From Candidatus Magasanikiibacteriota bacterium (GTDB lineage Bacteria > Patescibacteriota > Patescibacteriia > Magasanikbacterales > UBA922): a DNA stretch of 47,284 nucleotides. The position numbers were made by a program, and so were the translations under genes. The stretch is from positions 1 to 47,284 of the forward strand of contig PBBY01000003.1 in the NCBI GenBank assembly GCA_002716765.1, in the 5' to 3' direction. Of this stretch, positions 18,163-27,115 are shown piece after piece. Numbering within the stretch: position 1 is the stretch's first letter; every line of letters begins with the position of its first letter. The notes below the pieces were generated by a model that saw nothing but the letters and a program-made list of their open reading frames with translations, had not been told where the DNA came from and searched no databases.

Positions 18163-19305
18163 TCAATTACTTGGTGTAATTCCTGCTGAAGAATACCTAT
18201 TTGCTGCATTCCACAAAAGCCAACCAGCTTCTGGATATTTCTCTATTTCTACTATTTGTTCTCGTATTTTTTGTGCATCATATACTGCGCCTATATTAAA
18301 AGCTTGTATCCAAGGACGCACAATAGCTCGTTTTTCTGTAAAGTGCGGCACACCCATTTTCATACCATTTTCTATAACTTTTCCAGGCTCAGCGGCAGGA
18401 TTTATTAAACCAAGATGCCCACTTGGGTAATGCGATGGATACATCATGGGGCAAATATAATCAATATGATCGACCGCATCCTGTAGCCGCTGACCAATAG
18501 TCATACCATCATGTCGTTCCATTACAAACCCAAACATGTCTATAGAAATCCACGCTGGTTCGTGAGAAAGTTTTTTGTCTAGAAAATGAAAGAAGTCTCC
18601 CATAACCGCGTACTTTTCTTGATCACCGGTCGTGTATACCACGTTTCTCATATTTCCATCACTTGGAAATCGTACATAATCAAAATTTATCTCATCAAAC
18701 CCAAGTGCAATAGCTTCTTTTGCAATTGCTGCATTATATTCCCACACATCTTGAATAGTGGGGTCAACCCACGCCAAACCTTTGTGGTCTTTCCATAACC
18801 CACCTTGCCTATGTTTTATTGCCCACTCTGGTTTGTTTTTTGCCAAAACTGGATCTTGGAAAACAGTTTGTCTGGCTATAACATATATATTATTTTCGTG
18901 CAGTGTTTCTATTATTTTTTCTACATCCCCAAGCCTATTATCTTCTAATTCTAATGCATTTACCAACGGGACATTACTGTCGTAAAGCACATACCCACTT
19001 GCATCTTTTATATCTATTACAATAGCGTTTAATTCTGTAGCATTAATTAATTCAATAGTTTGTTGTAGTTTTTTTGATGATCCAGCTGAATATGCCGTAA
19101 GATACAACCCTTTTGCCACAATTTTTTTTGGCTTCACTCTTTTTTTCTGTGATGAAAAATTAACTTTCGATGATTGGAATACAGTAACCAACATATCTTG
19201 ATTATATATTGTTTGTTTTGTTGCGCAACCAACAAAAAAAACCGAAAACAGTACAATCCCAAATAGATAAAGCCAGTACCGTTTTACTTTGTTTTCCTCC
19301 TTCAT
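18163..19305 (-). CDS. lipoprotein with DUF4015 putative glycoside hydrolase domain
   Basis: 380 aa. The N-terminus is a lipoprotein signal: basic KVKRYW, a hydrophobic stretch, then VFFVGC with Cys26 as the probable lipidated residue. From about residue 65 the protein matches the TIM-barrel DUF4015 family: GLYLTAYSAG, NAIVIDIKDASG, then INFDYVRFPSDG, CPMMYPSHYP, and the C-terminal GWLLWNAANRYS. Members are putative glycosidases acting on extracellular polysaccharide or wall glycans; the substrate is unknown. The gene lies 10 nt downstream of tsaC and is probably cotranscribed with prfB-tsaC. The start is ATG 19305, without an upstream SD. Confidence 0.85.
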   Translation of the reverse strand: MKEENKVKRYWLYLFGIVLFSVFFVGCATKQTIYNQDMLVTVFQSSKVNFSSQKKRVKPKKIVAKGLYLTAYSAGSSKKLQQTIELINATELNAIVIDIKDASGYVLYDSNVPLVNALELEDNRLGDVEKIIETLHENNIYVIARQTVFQDPVLAKNKPEWAIKHRQGGLWKDHKGLAWVDPTIQDVWEYNAAIAKEAIALGFDEINFDYVRFPSDGNMRNVVYTTGDQEKYAVMGDFFHFLDKKLSHEPAWISIDMFGFVMERHDGMTIGQRLQDAVDHIDYICPMMYPSHYPSGHLGLINPAAEPGKVIENGMKMGVPHFTEKRAIVRPWIQAFNIGAVYDAQKIREQIVEIEKYPEAGWLLWNAANRYSSAGITPSN

Positions 19306-19315
19306 AAATGTAGTG

Positions 19316-19936
19316 TTAGAATATATCTGTTTTTTTTATTATTACCTCTCCTTGGCGCAGAATCTGGAGTGTATTTTCCTGAACAGAGACAATGGTTGAT
19401 CCAATTTTATGTGGTAAATCTCCTGCGTCAATAACAATGTCTGGCTGAATGCGTTGACTATCAAACATGGCATGCACATGCGTAATATCATATGGACTTT
19501 CCATAGAAGAAATATTAGCCGAAGTAGCAACAAGCGGTGCGGCAAGTTGTTCTGAAAGCGCAGCAGCAAGAGGATGATCGGTAATACGAAAAGCTAGTGT
19601 ATTATTTTTACTTTTTACCCCATCTGCCAAACCATTTTCATGTGCAAGATCTGCCACAACTGTAAGTGGTCCTGGCCAAAATTTGCGTGCAATATTTTCC
19701 AACACATCGCTCCATACCACATATTTTTGAGCCATGGTAATATCTGCCATTATTACAAGAAGTGGTTTATCTGTTTGTCTTTTTTTTATACGAAAAATAG
19801 TATCAACAGCATGTTGATTAGTGCCATCACATCCAAGCCCATAACAGGTTTCTGTTGGATATACAATAGTTTTTCCTTTTCGTAATTCTTTTGCAATACA
19901 TGGAATATCTGCGTCTTTTTGTAAAATAGTTTTCAT
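19316..19936 (-). CDS. tsaC: L-threonylcarbamoyladenylate synthase (TsaC/Sua5/YrdC)
   Basis: 206 aa, typical of the short TsaC form. The enzyme makes threonylcarbamoyl-AMP from threonine, bicarbonate and ATP, the first step of t6A37 formation in ANN-decoding tRNAs. Visible family features are TIVYPTETCYGLGCD, the nucleotide-binding IKKRQTDKPL, FWPGPLTVV, and the TSANIS motif near residue 140, followed by GSTIVSV. It starts 3 nt after the prfB stop, so the two are translationally close and probably in one operon. Confidence 0.95.
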   Translation of the reverse strand: MKTILQKDADIPCIAKELRKGKTIVYPTETCYGLGCDGTNQHAVDTIFRIKKRQTDKPLLVIMADITMAQKYVVWSDVLENIARKFWPGPLTVVADLAHENGLADGVKSKNNTLAFRITDHPLAAALSEQLAAPLVATSANISSMESPYDITHVHAMFDSQRIQPDIVIDAGDLPHKIGSTIVSVQENTLQILRQGEVIIKKTDIF

Positions 19937-19939
19937 ATA

Positions 19940-21037
19940 TTATTGGGTATATTTCCACGATAAATATGCTGTCACAAACCCATCCAGATCGCCATTTAAC
20001 ACATCATCTGGTTGTGCTGTTTCGTATTTGGTCCTTGTGTCTTTTACCATTTTATATGGATGCAAAACATATGACCTAATTTGATTCCCCCACTCCGCTT
20101 TTTTGTGTTCACCTTTTAGTTTACGTTGCTCTTCTGCTTCTTCTTCGTCCTGTTTTTGTTGTAATTTTGATTGCAAAATACGCATTGCTGTTTGCTTGTT
20201 TTGTAATTGTGATCGCTCATTTTGACACTGTACCGTAATACCTGTTGGATTATGTACAATACGCACTGCTGAATATGTAGTATTTACACTTTGCCCACCT
20301 TTTCCGCTTGCCATAAAGGTATCTATCCGCAACTCTTTTTCGTCAATTACCACCGCATCTTCTTCTGTAATTTCTGGAATAACATCAATATTAGCAAAAG
20401 AGGTGTGACGCATTTGTTCGGCGTCAAATGGTGAAATACGTACCAACCTGTGTGTTCCGTGTTCTGACTGCAGGTGACCAAAAACATGTTTTCCTCGTAC
20501 CGAAAATGTTACTGACTTAATCCCTGCTTCTTGTCCGCGTGTTTCGTCAAGTAATTGAACTTGCCACCCCTTTTTTTCGGCATATCGCATAATCATTCGT
20601 AATAACATTTCTGCCCAGTCTTGCGCTTCTGTTCCACCACTCCCCGAATAAATAGTGATAATTGCATTATGTTTGTCATATTTTCCAGAAAAAAGCATGA
20701 CAAAAGACGCGTCAGCATATTCTTTTTCAAGACTAGAAATACGGTCAGTAAGCTCTTTTTCTAACTCTTCATCTGGGGTTTTTTGTAAATCACCTAACAA
20801 TGCCAAGAGTTCGGTAATAGTGAAATGTAATCTATCCCAAAGCGCTAGCTCTGATGCAAGCTGTTCATGTTCTTGGGAGATATTTTTTGCTTTTTCATGA
20901 TTATCCCAAAAATCTGACGCTTGCATTAATATTTCGCATTGTGCAATTCTCTCAACCTTTTCTGGTAAATCCAACAAGCTTCTGGCTTTTTCCACCTTTT
21001 CTTGCAATGCCATAAGTTTTTGCTGATGCTCTTTCAT
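19940..21037 (-). CDS. prfB: peptide chain release factor 2
   Basis: 365 aa, full length for RF2, which releases peptides at UGA and UAA. The stop-recognition tripeptide SPF is present (RISPFDAEQMRHTSFA), which separates RF2 from RF1 (PxT). The catalytic GGQ is in ASGKGGQSVNTT. The frame is continuous from ATG 21037; there is no sign of the programmed +1 frameshift that autoregulates prfB in many bacteria. An RF2 gene argues that UGA is a stop codon here. A candidate promoter ends 8 nt before the ATG, so the message may be leaderless. Confidence 0.97.
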   Translation of the reverse strand: MKEHQQKLMALQEKVEKARSLLDLPEKVERIAQCEILMQASDFWDNHEKAKNISQEHEQLASELALWDRLHFTITELLALLGDLQKTPDEELEKELTDRISSLEKEYADASFVMLFSGKYDKHNAIITIYSGSGGTEAQDWAEMLLRMIMRYAEKKGWQVQLLDETRGQEAGIKSVTFSVRGKHVFGHLQSEHGTHRLVRISPFDAEQMRHTSFANIDVIPEITEEDAVVIDEKELRIDTFMASGKGGQSVNTTYSAVRIVHNPTGITVQCQNERSQLQNKQTAMRILQSKLQQKQDEEEAEEQRKLKGEHKKAEWGNQIRSYVLHPYKMVKDTRTKYETAQPDDVLNGDLDGFVTAYLSWKYTQ

Positions 21038-21045
21038 ATACTGGT

Positions 21046-21074
21046 ATTTTAGCTACAATTATAGAAAAAAGCAA
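21046..21074 (-). promoter_or_regulatory. promoter of prfB, leaderless arrangement
   Basis: TTGCTT (21069-21074), a 17-bp spacer, then TAAAAT (21046-21051) on the minus strand. Only 8 nt separate the -10 from the ATG, so transcription should begin at or beside the start codon. Confidence 0.5.
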
Positions 21075-21148
21075 TATATTTATAAAAAACGACTACTTTG
21101 TAAATAAGTTTGATAAAAAAGAATAAGCTTGATACCATAAGTAATATA

Positions 21149-21166
21149 TTAGGTATACGTGCCTAA
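21149..21166. promoter_or_regulatory. imperfect palindrome upstream of the DUF4440 gene
   Basis: TTAGG and CCTAA flank an 8-bp centre, with partial inner symmetry. It lies between the divergent prfB and DUF4440 genes, 50 bp upstream of the latter, and could be an operator. No regulator can be named. Confidence 0.3.
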
Positions 21167-21216
21167 TATCTGACAAAATCCTATTAAAGTAACCACTAAA
21201 CAGAACAGAATGTATT

Positions 21217-21594
21217 ATGACCAAACACATAACTGCGCTATTCTTAGAGAAAGAGAAAAAAGTATGGGAAGCATTGAAAAACGGAGATAGTAACGCGGAT
21301 GCCGCACAACTGACAGATGATTTTTTAGGTGTTTATCCTACAGGATTCTCAAATAAAAATCAGCACCGTAAAATGCTTGATAACGGACCAATCGTGGCAG
21401 AATACTCACTACATAATCCAAAAATTCGCACCCTTACAGAAGACATGGTCCTTCTCTGTTATCTTGCGCACTACACTCCAATCACTAGTGGCAAGATTGA
21501 AACGAAATCCTCTATGTACATATCATCTATATGGGAAAAAGTTGACGGAGTTTGGAAAAATTCCTTTAGTCAAGATACTCCTACTAAAGTATAA
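21217..21594 (+). CDS. DUF4440 (SnoaL/NTF2-like) protein
   Basis: 125 aa and the only protein gene on the plus strand. The opening, LEKEKKVWEALKNGDSNADAAQLTDDFLGVYPTGF in three visible blocks, matches the DUF4440 branch of the NTF2-like cone fold: a helix carrying W-A-L-NGD, then DDF-GVYP. The ending WEKVDGVWKNSFSQDTP matches the last strands. Members are small dimeric proteins, usually of unknown ligand. The gene is flanked by a palindrome upstream and a terminator downstream and stands alone between minus-strand operons, so recent acquisition is possible. No SD precedes ATG 21217. Confidence 0.85.
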   Translation: MTKHITALFLEKEKKVWEALKNGDSNADAAQLTDDFLGVYPTGFSNKNQHRKMLDNGPIVAEYSLHNPKIRTLTEDMVLLCYLAHYTPITSGKIETKSSMYISSIWEKVDGVWKNSFSQDTPTKV

Positions 21595-21612
21595 TTTTAT
21601 TGCCTAGACCTT

Positions 21613-21640
21613 AAAACCACCATCATTGGTGGTTTTTATA
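21613..21640 (+). terminator. intrinsic terminator after the DUF4440 gene
   Basis: AAAACCACC / GGTGGTTTT with a 6-nt loop, continuing into a T run. It lies 18 nt after the TAA. The remaining bases to 21791 show an A/T-rich stretch and a GC-rich patch before a T7 run on the minus strand (about 21735-21770), which may end the UbiA transcript; that stem is weak. Confidence 0.8.
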
Positions 21641-21791
21641 ATACTAAGATATTTTTCCCCACAAAAAAACACCTTCTGAAGAAATAAAACCACACATAAA
21701 CATAAAATATTACACATTGACAGAGGTTAATAAAAAAAGCCCGCTACCCTCACAATAACGCGCCCGAAACACACTTTTTACTCACAAAATA

Positions 21792-22691
21792 CTATACAAT
21801 AACCAACCTTTCTCCAAGCAACAGAATCACAGATAGCAGAAAACCACAAAAAATACCATAACAACACTTCTTTGCCTTTATTTCTAACAGACCTAGCGGA
21901 ATAAACAAAGAACAAATCATGCAAAGTAGTGTGATACATAAAAACACATTTGTACCAACCATCTCAAAGCGACCAAAAAGAAGTGTTAACGCCACAATAA
22001 CAATAGCACACCTAATCGTATTTTTCTGTCCATACTTAACAGCGAACGTATTAATACCAGCAGCTTTGTCTGCGCTCACATCTATGACAGTAAAAAAGGC
22101 ATGAATAGCCCCTAACGTTAAAAAGAACAAATAGTACCGAAACGACATGGAAAAAACGGACTCACCACTATACGTGTACCCAACCGTAAATGGCCCATAA
22201 CCATATAGCACACAATTAATGATGGAGTCGAATGGAGCCCGCCCCTTCAACCGAACGGGAGGTGCGGAGTATAAAAAAGCACAAGCTACCACACCAGCCA
22301 TAACACAGCTATTTGCCATATTCCCTGTCGAAAATCCACTTAGTACCATAAAAGTGGCCGAGACATATACGCCTACTTTGATCAACCTAAAGTGCGCAAG
22401 AGACAATGGCACACCATCAAGATACTTGTAGGTCTTACGATCATTGAGTAGGTCCGTACCCCGATCATACATATCATTAATACCGTACCCAATCAGACTG
22501 GCAGGAAATGAAAAGAGAAGTAGCTGCACAAATGGTAGGAATCCATATTCGGGATGACTTAATAAGTGAGTGAACAGTGGATGCTCCACCCGCTCATAAA
22601 AGCCCATAATAAATACAAGAGGTAAAACAATCCATCCAATAGGACGACTTACCTTGCACAACACATACACTGCTTCAAAAAAATGCTTCAT
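21792..22691 (-). CDS. UbiA-family prenyltransferase
   Basis: 299 aa from ATG 22691, fixed by a strong SD. Multiple hydrophobic segments are present. Both Mg2+-prenyl-diphosphate motifs are intact: NDMYDRGTD at about residue 72 and DVSADKAAG at about 196. UbiA enzymes move a prenyl chain onto an aromatic acceptor or other ring in the membrane (quinones, hemes, chlorophyll-like or archaeal lipids). No quinone pathway genes are visible, so the acceptor is unknown. The gene follows a 145-aa unknown protein by 46 nt, and the pair looks like a cassette between groEL and the DUF4440 gene. The strong SD, unlike neighbouring core genes, hints at transfer. Confidence 0.88.
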   Translation of the reverse strand: MKHFFEAVYVLCKVSRPIGWIVLPLVFIMGFYERVEHPLFTHLLSHPEYGFLPFVQLLLFSFPASLIGYGINDMYDRGTDLLNDRKTYKYLDGVPLSLAHFRLIKVGVYVSATFMVLSGFSTGNMANSCVMAGVVACAFLYSAPPVRLKGRAPFDSIINCVLYGYGPFTVGYTYSGESVFSMSFRYYLFFLTLGAIHAFFTVIDVSADKAAGINTFAVKYGQKNTIRCAIVIVALTLLFGRFEMVGTNVFLCITLLCMICSLFIPLGLLEIKAKKCCYGIFCGFLLSVILLLGERLVIV

Positions 22692-22695
22692 TATA

Positions 22696-22703
22696 CCTCC
22701 TTT
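22696..22703 (-). promoter_or_regulatory. strong SD deciding the UbiA start
   Basis: AAAGGAGG on the minus strand ends 4 nt before ATG 22691. It overrides a longer open frame reaching 22748 and sets the start. Confidence 0.85.
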
Positions 22704-22737
22704 GTTTTTCGTTTTTAGTTTCATACACCAGCCTGGT

Positions 22738-23175
22738 TTAGACACCATGTCGCTCTAGAACCTGACTAAAACCAGGTATGGCATCACGAAGGACACTTTC
22801 GGCAAATTTACGTAAGCCGAAGTAGATCTTTCTGAGTGCCCACCACTGGCTGGCTTTGGCTCGTCTATCAGTGATACTCAACACAGCCTGGATGATCCGT
22901 TCGGAATTATCCAAAGTATAGGTTTTAATACTTGGCTCAGAACATGCCATGTGTTCTACATAGAAAGACTCAAACATTTCTGACATTTCTGGCAGAAGTA
23001 CGATCATGGTCTCTTGTACAATATCAGACCGAACCTTTGTTGCAGCCTTAAAACCATTCCGCAATAGGAATCCTAACTTTCCAACCTCTGCGTGTGTTAA
23101 ATCACAAAAGTCTTTGACAACCTCAGGCCTTGGAACACCGTGCTCATCAAGTATAATATCTGCAAATCTCTTCAT
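22738..23175 (-). CDS. hypothetical protein, 145 aa
   Basis: I recognise no family. The ORF can be extended to a TTG at 23199, but ATG 23175, preceded by AAAGAGAA, is preferred. The protein is soluble and largely helical, with many charged residues and conserved-looking aromatic spots (SQWWALRKIYFGLRKF). It lies just upstream of the UbiA gene and shares its transcript, so a functional link to prenyl transfer is possible but unproven. Confidence 0.65.
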   Translation of the reverse strand: MKRFADIILDEHGVPRPEVVKDFCDLTHAEVGKLGFLLRNGFKAATKVRSDIVQETMIVLLPEMSEMFESFYVEHMACSEPSIKTYTLDNSERIIQAVLSITDRRAKASQWWALRKIYFGLRKFAESVLRDAIPGFSQVLERHGV

Positions 23176-23273
23176 TTTACAATTCTCTTTCTTTTTCAAT
23201 GTAAAGGAACAAAAAAATTAAACCACATCCTCTTTCGAGGTAACGAACTAGTCCACATAGTCACTTACTGACA

Positions 23274-23294
23274 AGTATACCATACCATGTATAC
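23274..23294 (-). promoter_or_regulatory. -10 element within an inverted repeat, upstream of the UbiA cassette
   Basis: GTATAC repeats flank an 8-bp centre (23275-23294), and the TATACT -10 candidate (23274-23279, minus strand) overlaps one arm. A -35 is not clear. About 100 nt of leader would follow, containing two small hairpins (GTCA/TGAC, and CCTC-GAAA-GAGG). An operator role is possible. Confidence 0.35.
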
Positions 23295-23324
23295 TGATTA
23301 TTTTCCAAACTTTTTACAGGGAAC

Positions 23325-23357
23325 AAAAAACCAATAGGTATACCCTATCGGTTTTTA
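23325..23357 (-). terminator. intrinsic terminator after groEL
   Basis: AAAACCGATAGG / CCTATTGGTTTT with one G-T pair and a short loop, followed by T on the minus strand. It starts about 20 nt after the groEL stop. Confidence 0.75.
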
Positions 23358-23377
23358 GTATCTAATACAGAATATTG

Positions 23378-25033
<1,656 letters not shown>

Positions 25034-25046
25034 TTACGTAAACCTA

Positions 25047-25337
25047 TTATTCAATAATTGCTAAAATATCTTCTGCATCAAAGATTTTAAATTGCTCACC
25101 ATCTACTTCTACCTCATCCCCACCCCAAGATTTAAGCAATACTGTCTGTCCAACAGCAACTTCAAAAGATGCGCGTTCTCCGTTTTCTAACAGTTTTCCC
25201 GGCCCAAGCGCAATCACTTCTGCTTCGGACTTTTTTTCTTTGTCAGCTGTATCTGGTAATACAATTCCAGACTTTGTTACCTCTTCTTTTTTAAGAAGTT
25301 TTACCAAGACTCTTCCACCAAGTGGTTTAATAGCCAT
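25047..25337 (-). CDS. groS: co-chaperonin GroES (Hsp10)
   Basis: 96 aa, the usual length. It forms the heptameric lid of GroEL. The opening (IKPLGGRVLVKLLKKEE), the mobile-loop region (VTKSGIVLPDTADKEK), and the ending (KIFDAEDILAIIE) are typical. It is first in a groES-groEL operon, 33 nt downstream of a CIRCE operator. No SD is visible upstream of ATG 25337. Confidence 0.99.
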   Translation of the reverse strand: MAIKPLGGRVLVKLLKKEEVTKSGIVLPDTADKEKKSEAEVIALGPGKLLENGERASFEVAVGQTVLLKSWGGDEVEVDGEQFKIFDAEDILAIIE

Positions 25338-25370
25338 ACACTATATATTTAAATAAATAATATTTTTATA

Positions 25371-25397
25371 TTAGCACTCATTATATTTGAGTGATAA
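25371..25397 (-). promoter_or_regulatory. CIRCE operator of groESL
   Basis: TTAGCACTC, 9 bp, GAGTGATAA, against the consensus TTAGCACTC-N9-GAGTGCTAA: one mismatch. It lies between the promoter and groES. CIRCE is bound by the heat-shock repressor HrcA, so groESL is probably HrcA-controlled; hrcA itself is not in the window. Confidence 0.93.
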
Positions 25398-25408
25398 TAA
25401 CACCTTAT

Positions 25409-25436
25409 ATTTTACATGAACTAAAATTATTGTCAA
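25409..25436 (-). promoter_or_regulatory. promoter of groESL
   Basis: TTGACA (25431-25436) and TAAAAT (25409-25414) on the minus strand, spaced 16 bp. It sits immediately upstream of the CIRCE element, so HrcA bound there would cover the start site. Confidence 0.7.
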
Positions 25437-25464
25437 GAAATACACTTAAACAAATTATATAATA

Positions 25465-25586
25465 AAAAAGCCCAAAAGCGGTAACACACCCAATATGCCG
25501 TCTACAGGTTGATATCGTGATGCCTGTCGAGAAACACGATATCATATAGCGAACACTTGCGTAATGTTACCACTTTTGTGCTTTTT
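25465..25586. ncRNA. candidate structured small RNA with a possible pseudoknot
   Basis: The outer stem pairs 25465-25485 with 25566-25586: 19 of 21 positions pair, with two single mismatches. Inside it is a 9-bp perfect stem (GATATCGTG 25511-25519 / CACGATATC) with a 15-nt loop. Eight nt just 5' of this stem (TCTACAGG) can pair with CCTGTCGA in the loop, with one mismatch, giving an H-type pseudoknot. Both ends carry A/T runs, so the outer stem could act as a terminator on either strand. On the minus strand there is a TTGACA promoter at 25649. On the plus strand a perfect TATAAT lies just upstream (25458-25463). The strand is undecided. A simple terminator for the O-antigen-ligase-like gene is the alternative, but it would not need this inner structure. 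I do not recognise a known RNA family. Confidence 0.55.
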
Positions 25587-25625
25587 AAAAGATCGTAAAA
25601 TGCCACGTTGTTTATTGTGGTCTAT

Positions 25626-25654
25626 ATTTTGCCATGTATTTTTTTTCTTGTCAA
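25626..25654 (-). promoter_or_regulatory. promoter toward the structured element
   Basis: TTGACA (25649-25654), 17-bp spacer ending TGG, then CAAAAT (25626-25631) on the minus strand. It lies just after the stop of the O-antigen-ligase-like gene and points into the structured element, with a predicted start near 25619. Confidence 0.45.
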
Positions 25655-25666
25655 GTAAGGTACCCC

Positions 25667-27088
25667 CTATTTGCGTGACCTTTTACGAGCAGAAGTGGAT
25701 AAATTGTGGATAACGTGCTCCATGTATTGACCAATAAGTCCAAAATATATTGCACCAAAAACTAAGCCAGAATAAGAAGAAAATAAATAATGATCAAAGA
25801 GAAGTAATACTGCGTACGGGATACATAACAAAACAAAGAACAATGTATATTCGGGATATTTTTTTGGCACACGAGAAAAAAAGTATACTAAAAAGTAACA
25901 CAGAATAAGTAATGCAAGTATTGCACCAAGAAATCCAAGCTCAGCAAATACTAATAATATAGCATTATGAACTGGTTGATACTGCCAACCTGGTGCTCCG
26001 GGACTCATGATCATTGCTGCAACAGTATAATTACCAACACCAACTCCGGTAAGCGGTGCTGCAGAAAATATATGCAGCGACTCGGTGTATCCACTTATTC
26101 TCTCGGAAACCGAACGAAGTTCGTGTGGCGCACTACCTAAAAATCTACTTGCTACTAACGGTTGAAAAAATAATACTAACGCAACAATACCACACACACA
26201 AAAGAGAGAAAAACTAGTAAACTGCTCTGCTTTTTCGGCAAATACTTTGTGAGATTTTGCGGTATAGTACACAAGAAAAAAAGCAATAAATGAAAATACC
26301 CACAAGCCAAACGCAATCCACGCACTTTTGCTAAATGTCACAAAAAGCGCAAAGAGTTGAACACCAACAATAAGATATCGAAACAATGGATCCCACATAC
26401 TTTTTCCTCTTTTTACAGACGAGAAGAATAGAATAGAAATAATAAGAGATAAACATAAAAATCCACCAAGAATATTTGGGTGTGGAAATGTGCCATATGC
26501 ACGCAACCATCTACCAATAGACTCTCCAACAAGTACAGCCGCACCACCTTCCCACGCATGATGTGCACCAACACCCATAAGTGTGGTGCGCCCAACGGAT
26601 TGTGTAAAAAACTGCATTATTCCCAAAGCACCTTGCGTTGTTGCACCAATAATAAACCATATACTCGCCTGATGCCATGACAAAGGACCGAGATAGAGCA
26701 TAAAAAAGACAATACCCGCCGCCATAACCCACAACGCTTGCTGCAATGCCAGTTCTGGATGAATTGCCCAAAGTGCACTAATAAGACAGTACACAATAAA
26801 CGCTCCAACCGCCATGGTAAATGCTCGATCCTTAGTAAAAGAAAATACTATCTTTTTTTTCTTTTTATATAAGTGTAATTTTTCCCAAAACCAAAATAAA
26901 AACAATACACAAGAAAACCATAATATGATTTCTGTAAGATATATTTTCATCGTACCAAATTCCCAAACAAAACCATTTACAATTGGTTGACTATATAACC
27001 AAACAGTTTGCCAAGGAATAAGAAAAAGTAATGCGCACAAACTAATACGTAACAAAGATTCGAGTCGAGAGGATTTTTTGACAGGCAT
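25667..27088 (-). CDS. O-antigen ligase/polymerase-like (Wzy_C) membrane protein
   Basis: 473 aa with about 11-12 hydrophobic segments. The central-to-C-terminal part matches the Wzy_C O-antigen ligase family. RAYGTFPHPNILGGFL is the conserved periplasmic/external loop start, ERISGYTESLHIFSAAPLTGVGVGNY (in two blocks) lies near 330-355, and QPVHNAILLVFAELGFLGA follows with the conserved His. Such proteins polymerise or ligate lipid-linked glycans outside the membrane, so it may complete the glycans begun by the operon at 31864-36674. It lies 27 nt downstream of the nucleotidyltransferase-like gene. The start is ATG 27088. Confidence 0.88.
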   Translation of the reverse strand: MPVKKSSRLESLLRISLCALLFLIPWQTVWLYSQPIVNGFVWEFGTMKIYLTEIILWFSCVLFLFWFWEKLHLYKKKKKIVFSFTKDRAFTMAVGAFIVYCLISALWAIHPELALQQALWVMAAGIVFFMLYLGPLSWHQASIWFIIGATTQGALGIMQFFTQSVGRTTLMGVGAHHAWEGGAAVLVGESIGRWLRAYGTFPHPNILGGFLCLSLIISILFFSSVKRGKSMWDPLFRYLIVGVQLFALFVTFSKSAWIAFGLWVFSFIAFFLVYYTAKSHKVFAEKAEQFTSFSLFCVCGIVALVLFFQPLVASRFLGSAPHELRSVSERISGYTESLHIFSAAPLTGVGVGNYTVAAMIMSPGAPGWQYQPVHNAILLVFAELGFLGAILALLILCYFLVYFFSRVPKKYPEYTLFFVLLCIPYAVLLLFDHYLFSSYSGLVFGAIYFGLIGQYMEHVIHNLSTSARKRSRK

Positions 27089-27115
27089 ATGTATACATTA
27101 TTATGCAATGAAATA

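Noticed and set aside
21735-21770. GC-rich patch before a T7 run as terminator of the UbiA gene
   Set aside because: The two GGGC-type segments are direct rather than inverted. Only a five-pair stem with a wobble can be drawn, so it is mentioned but not called.
25465-25586. tmRNA, 6S RNA, SRP RNA or twister-type ribozyme as identity of the structured element
   Set aside because: No tRNA-like ends or tag ORF, no SRP tetraloop core, no 6S-style open bubble flanked by long stems, and no ribozyme core that I could align from memory. It is left as unassigned.
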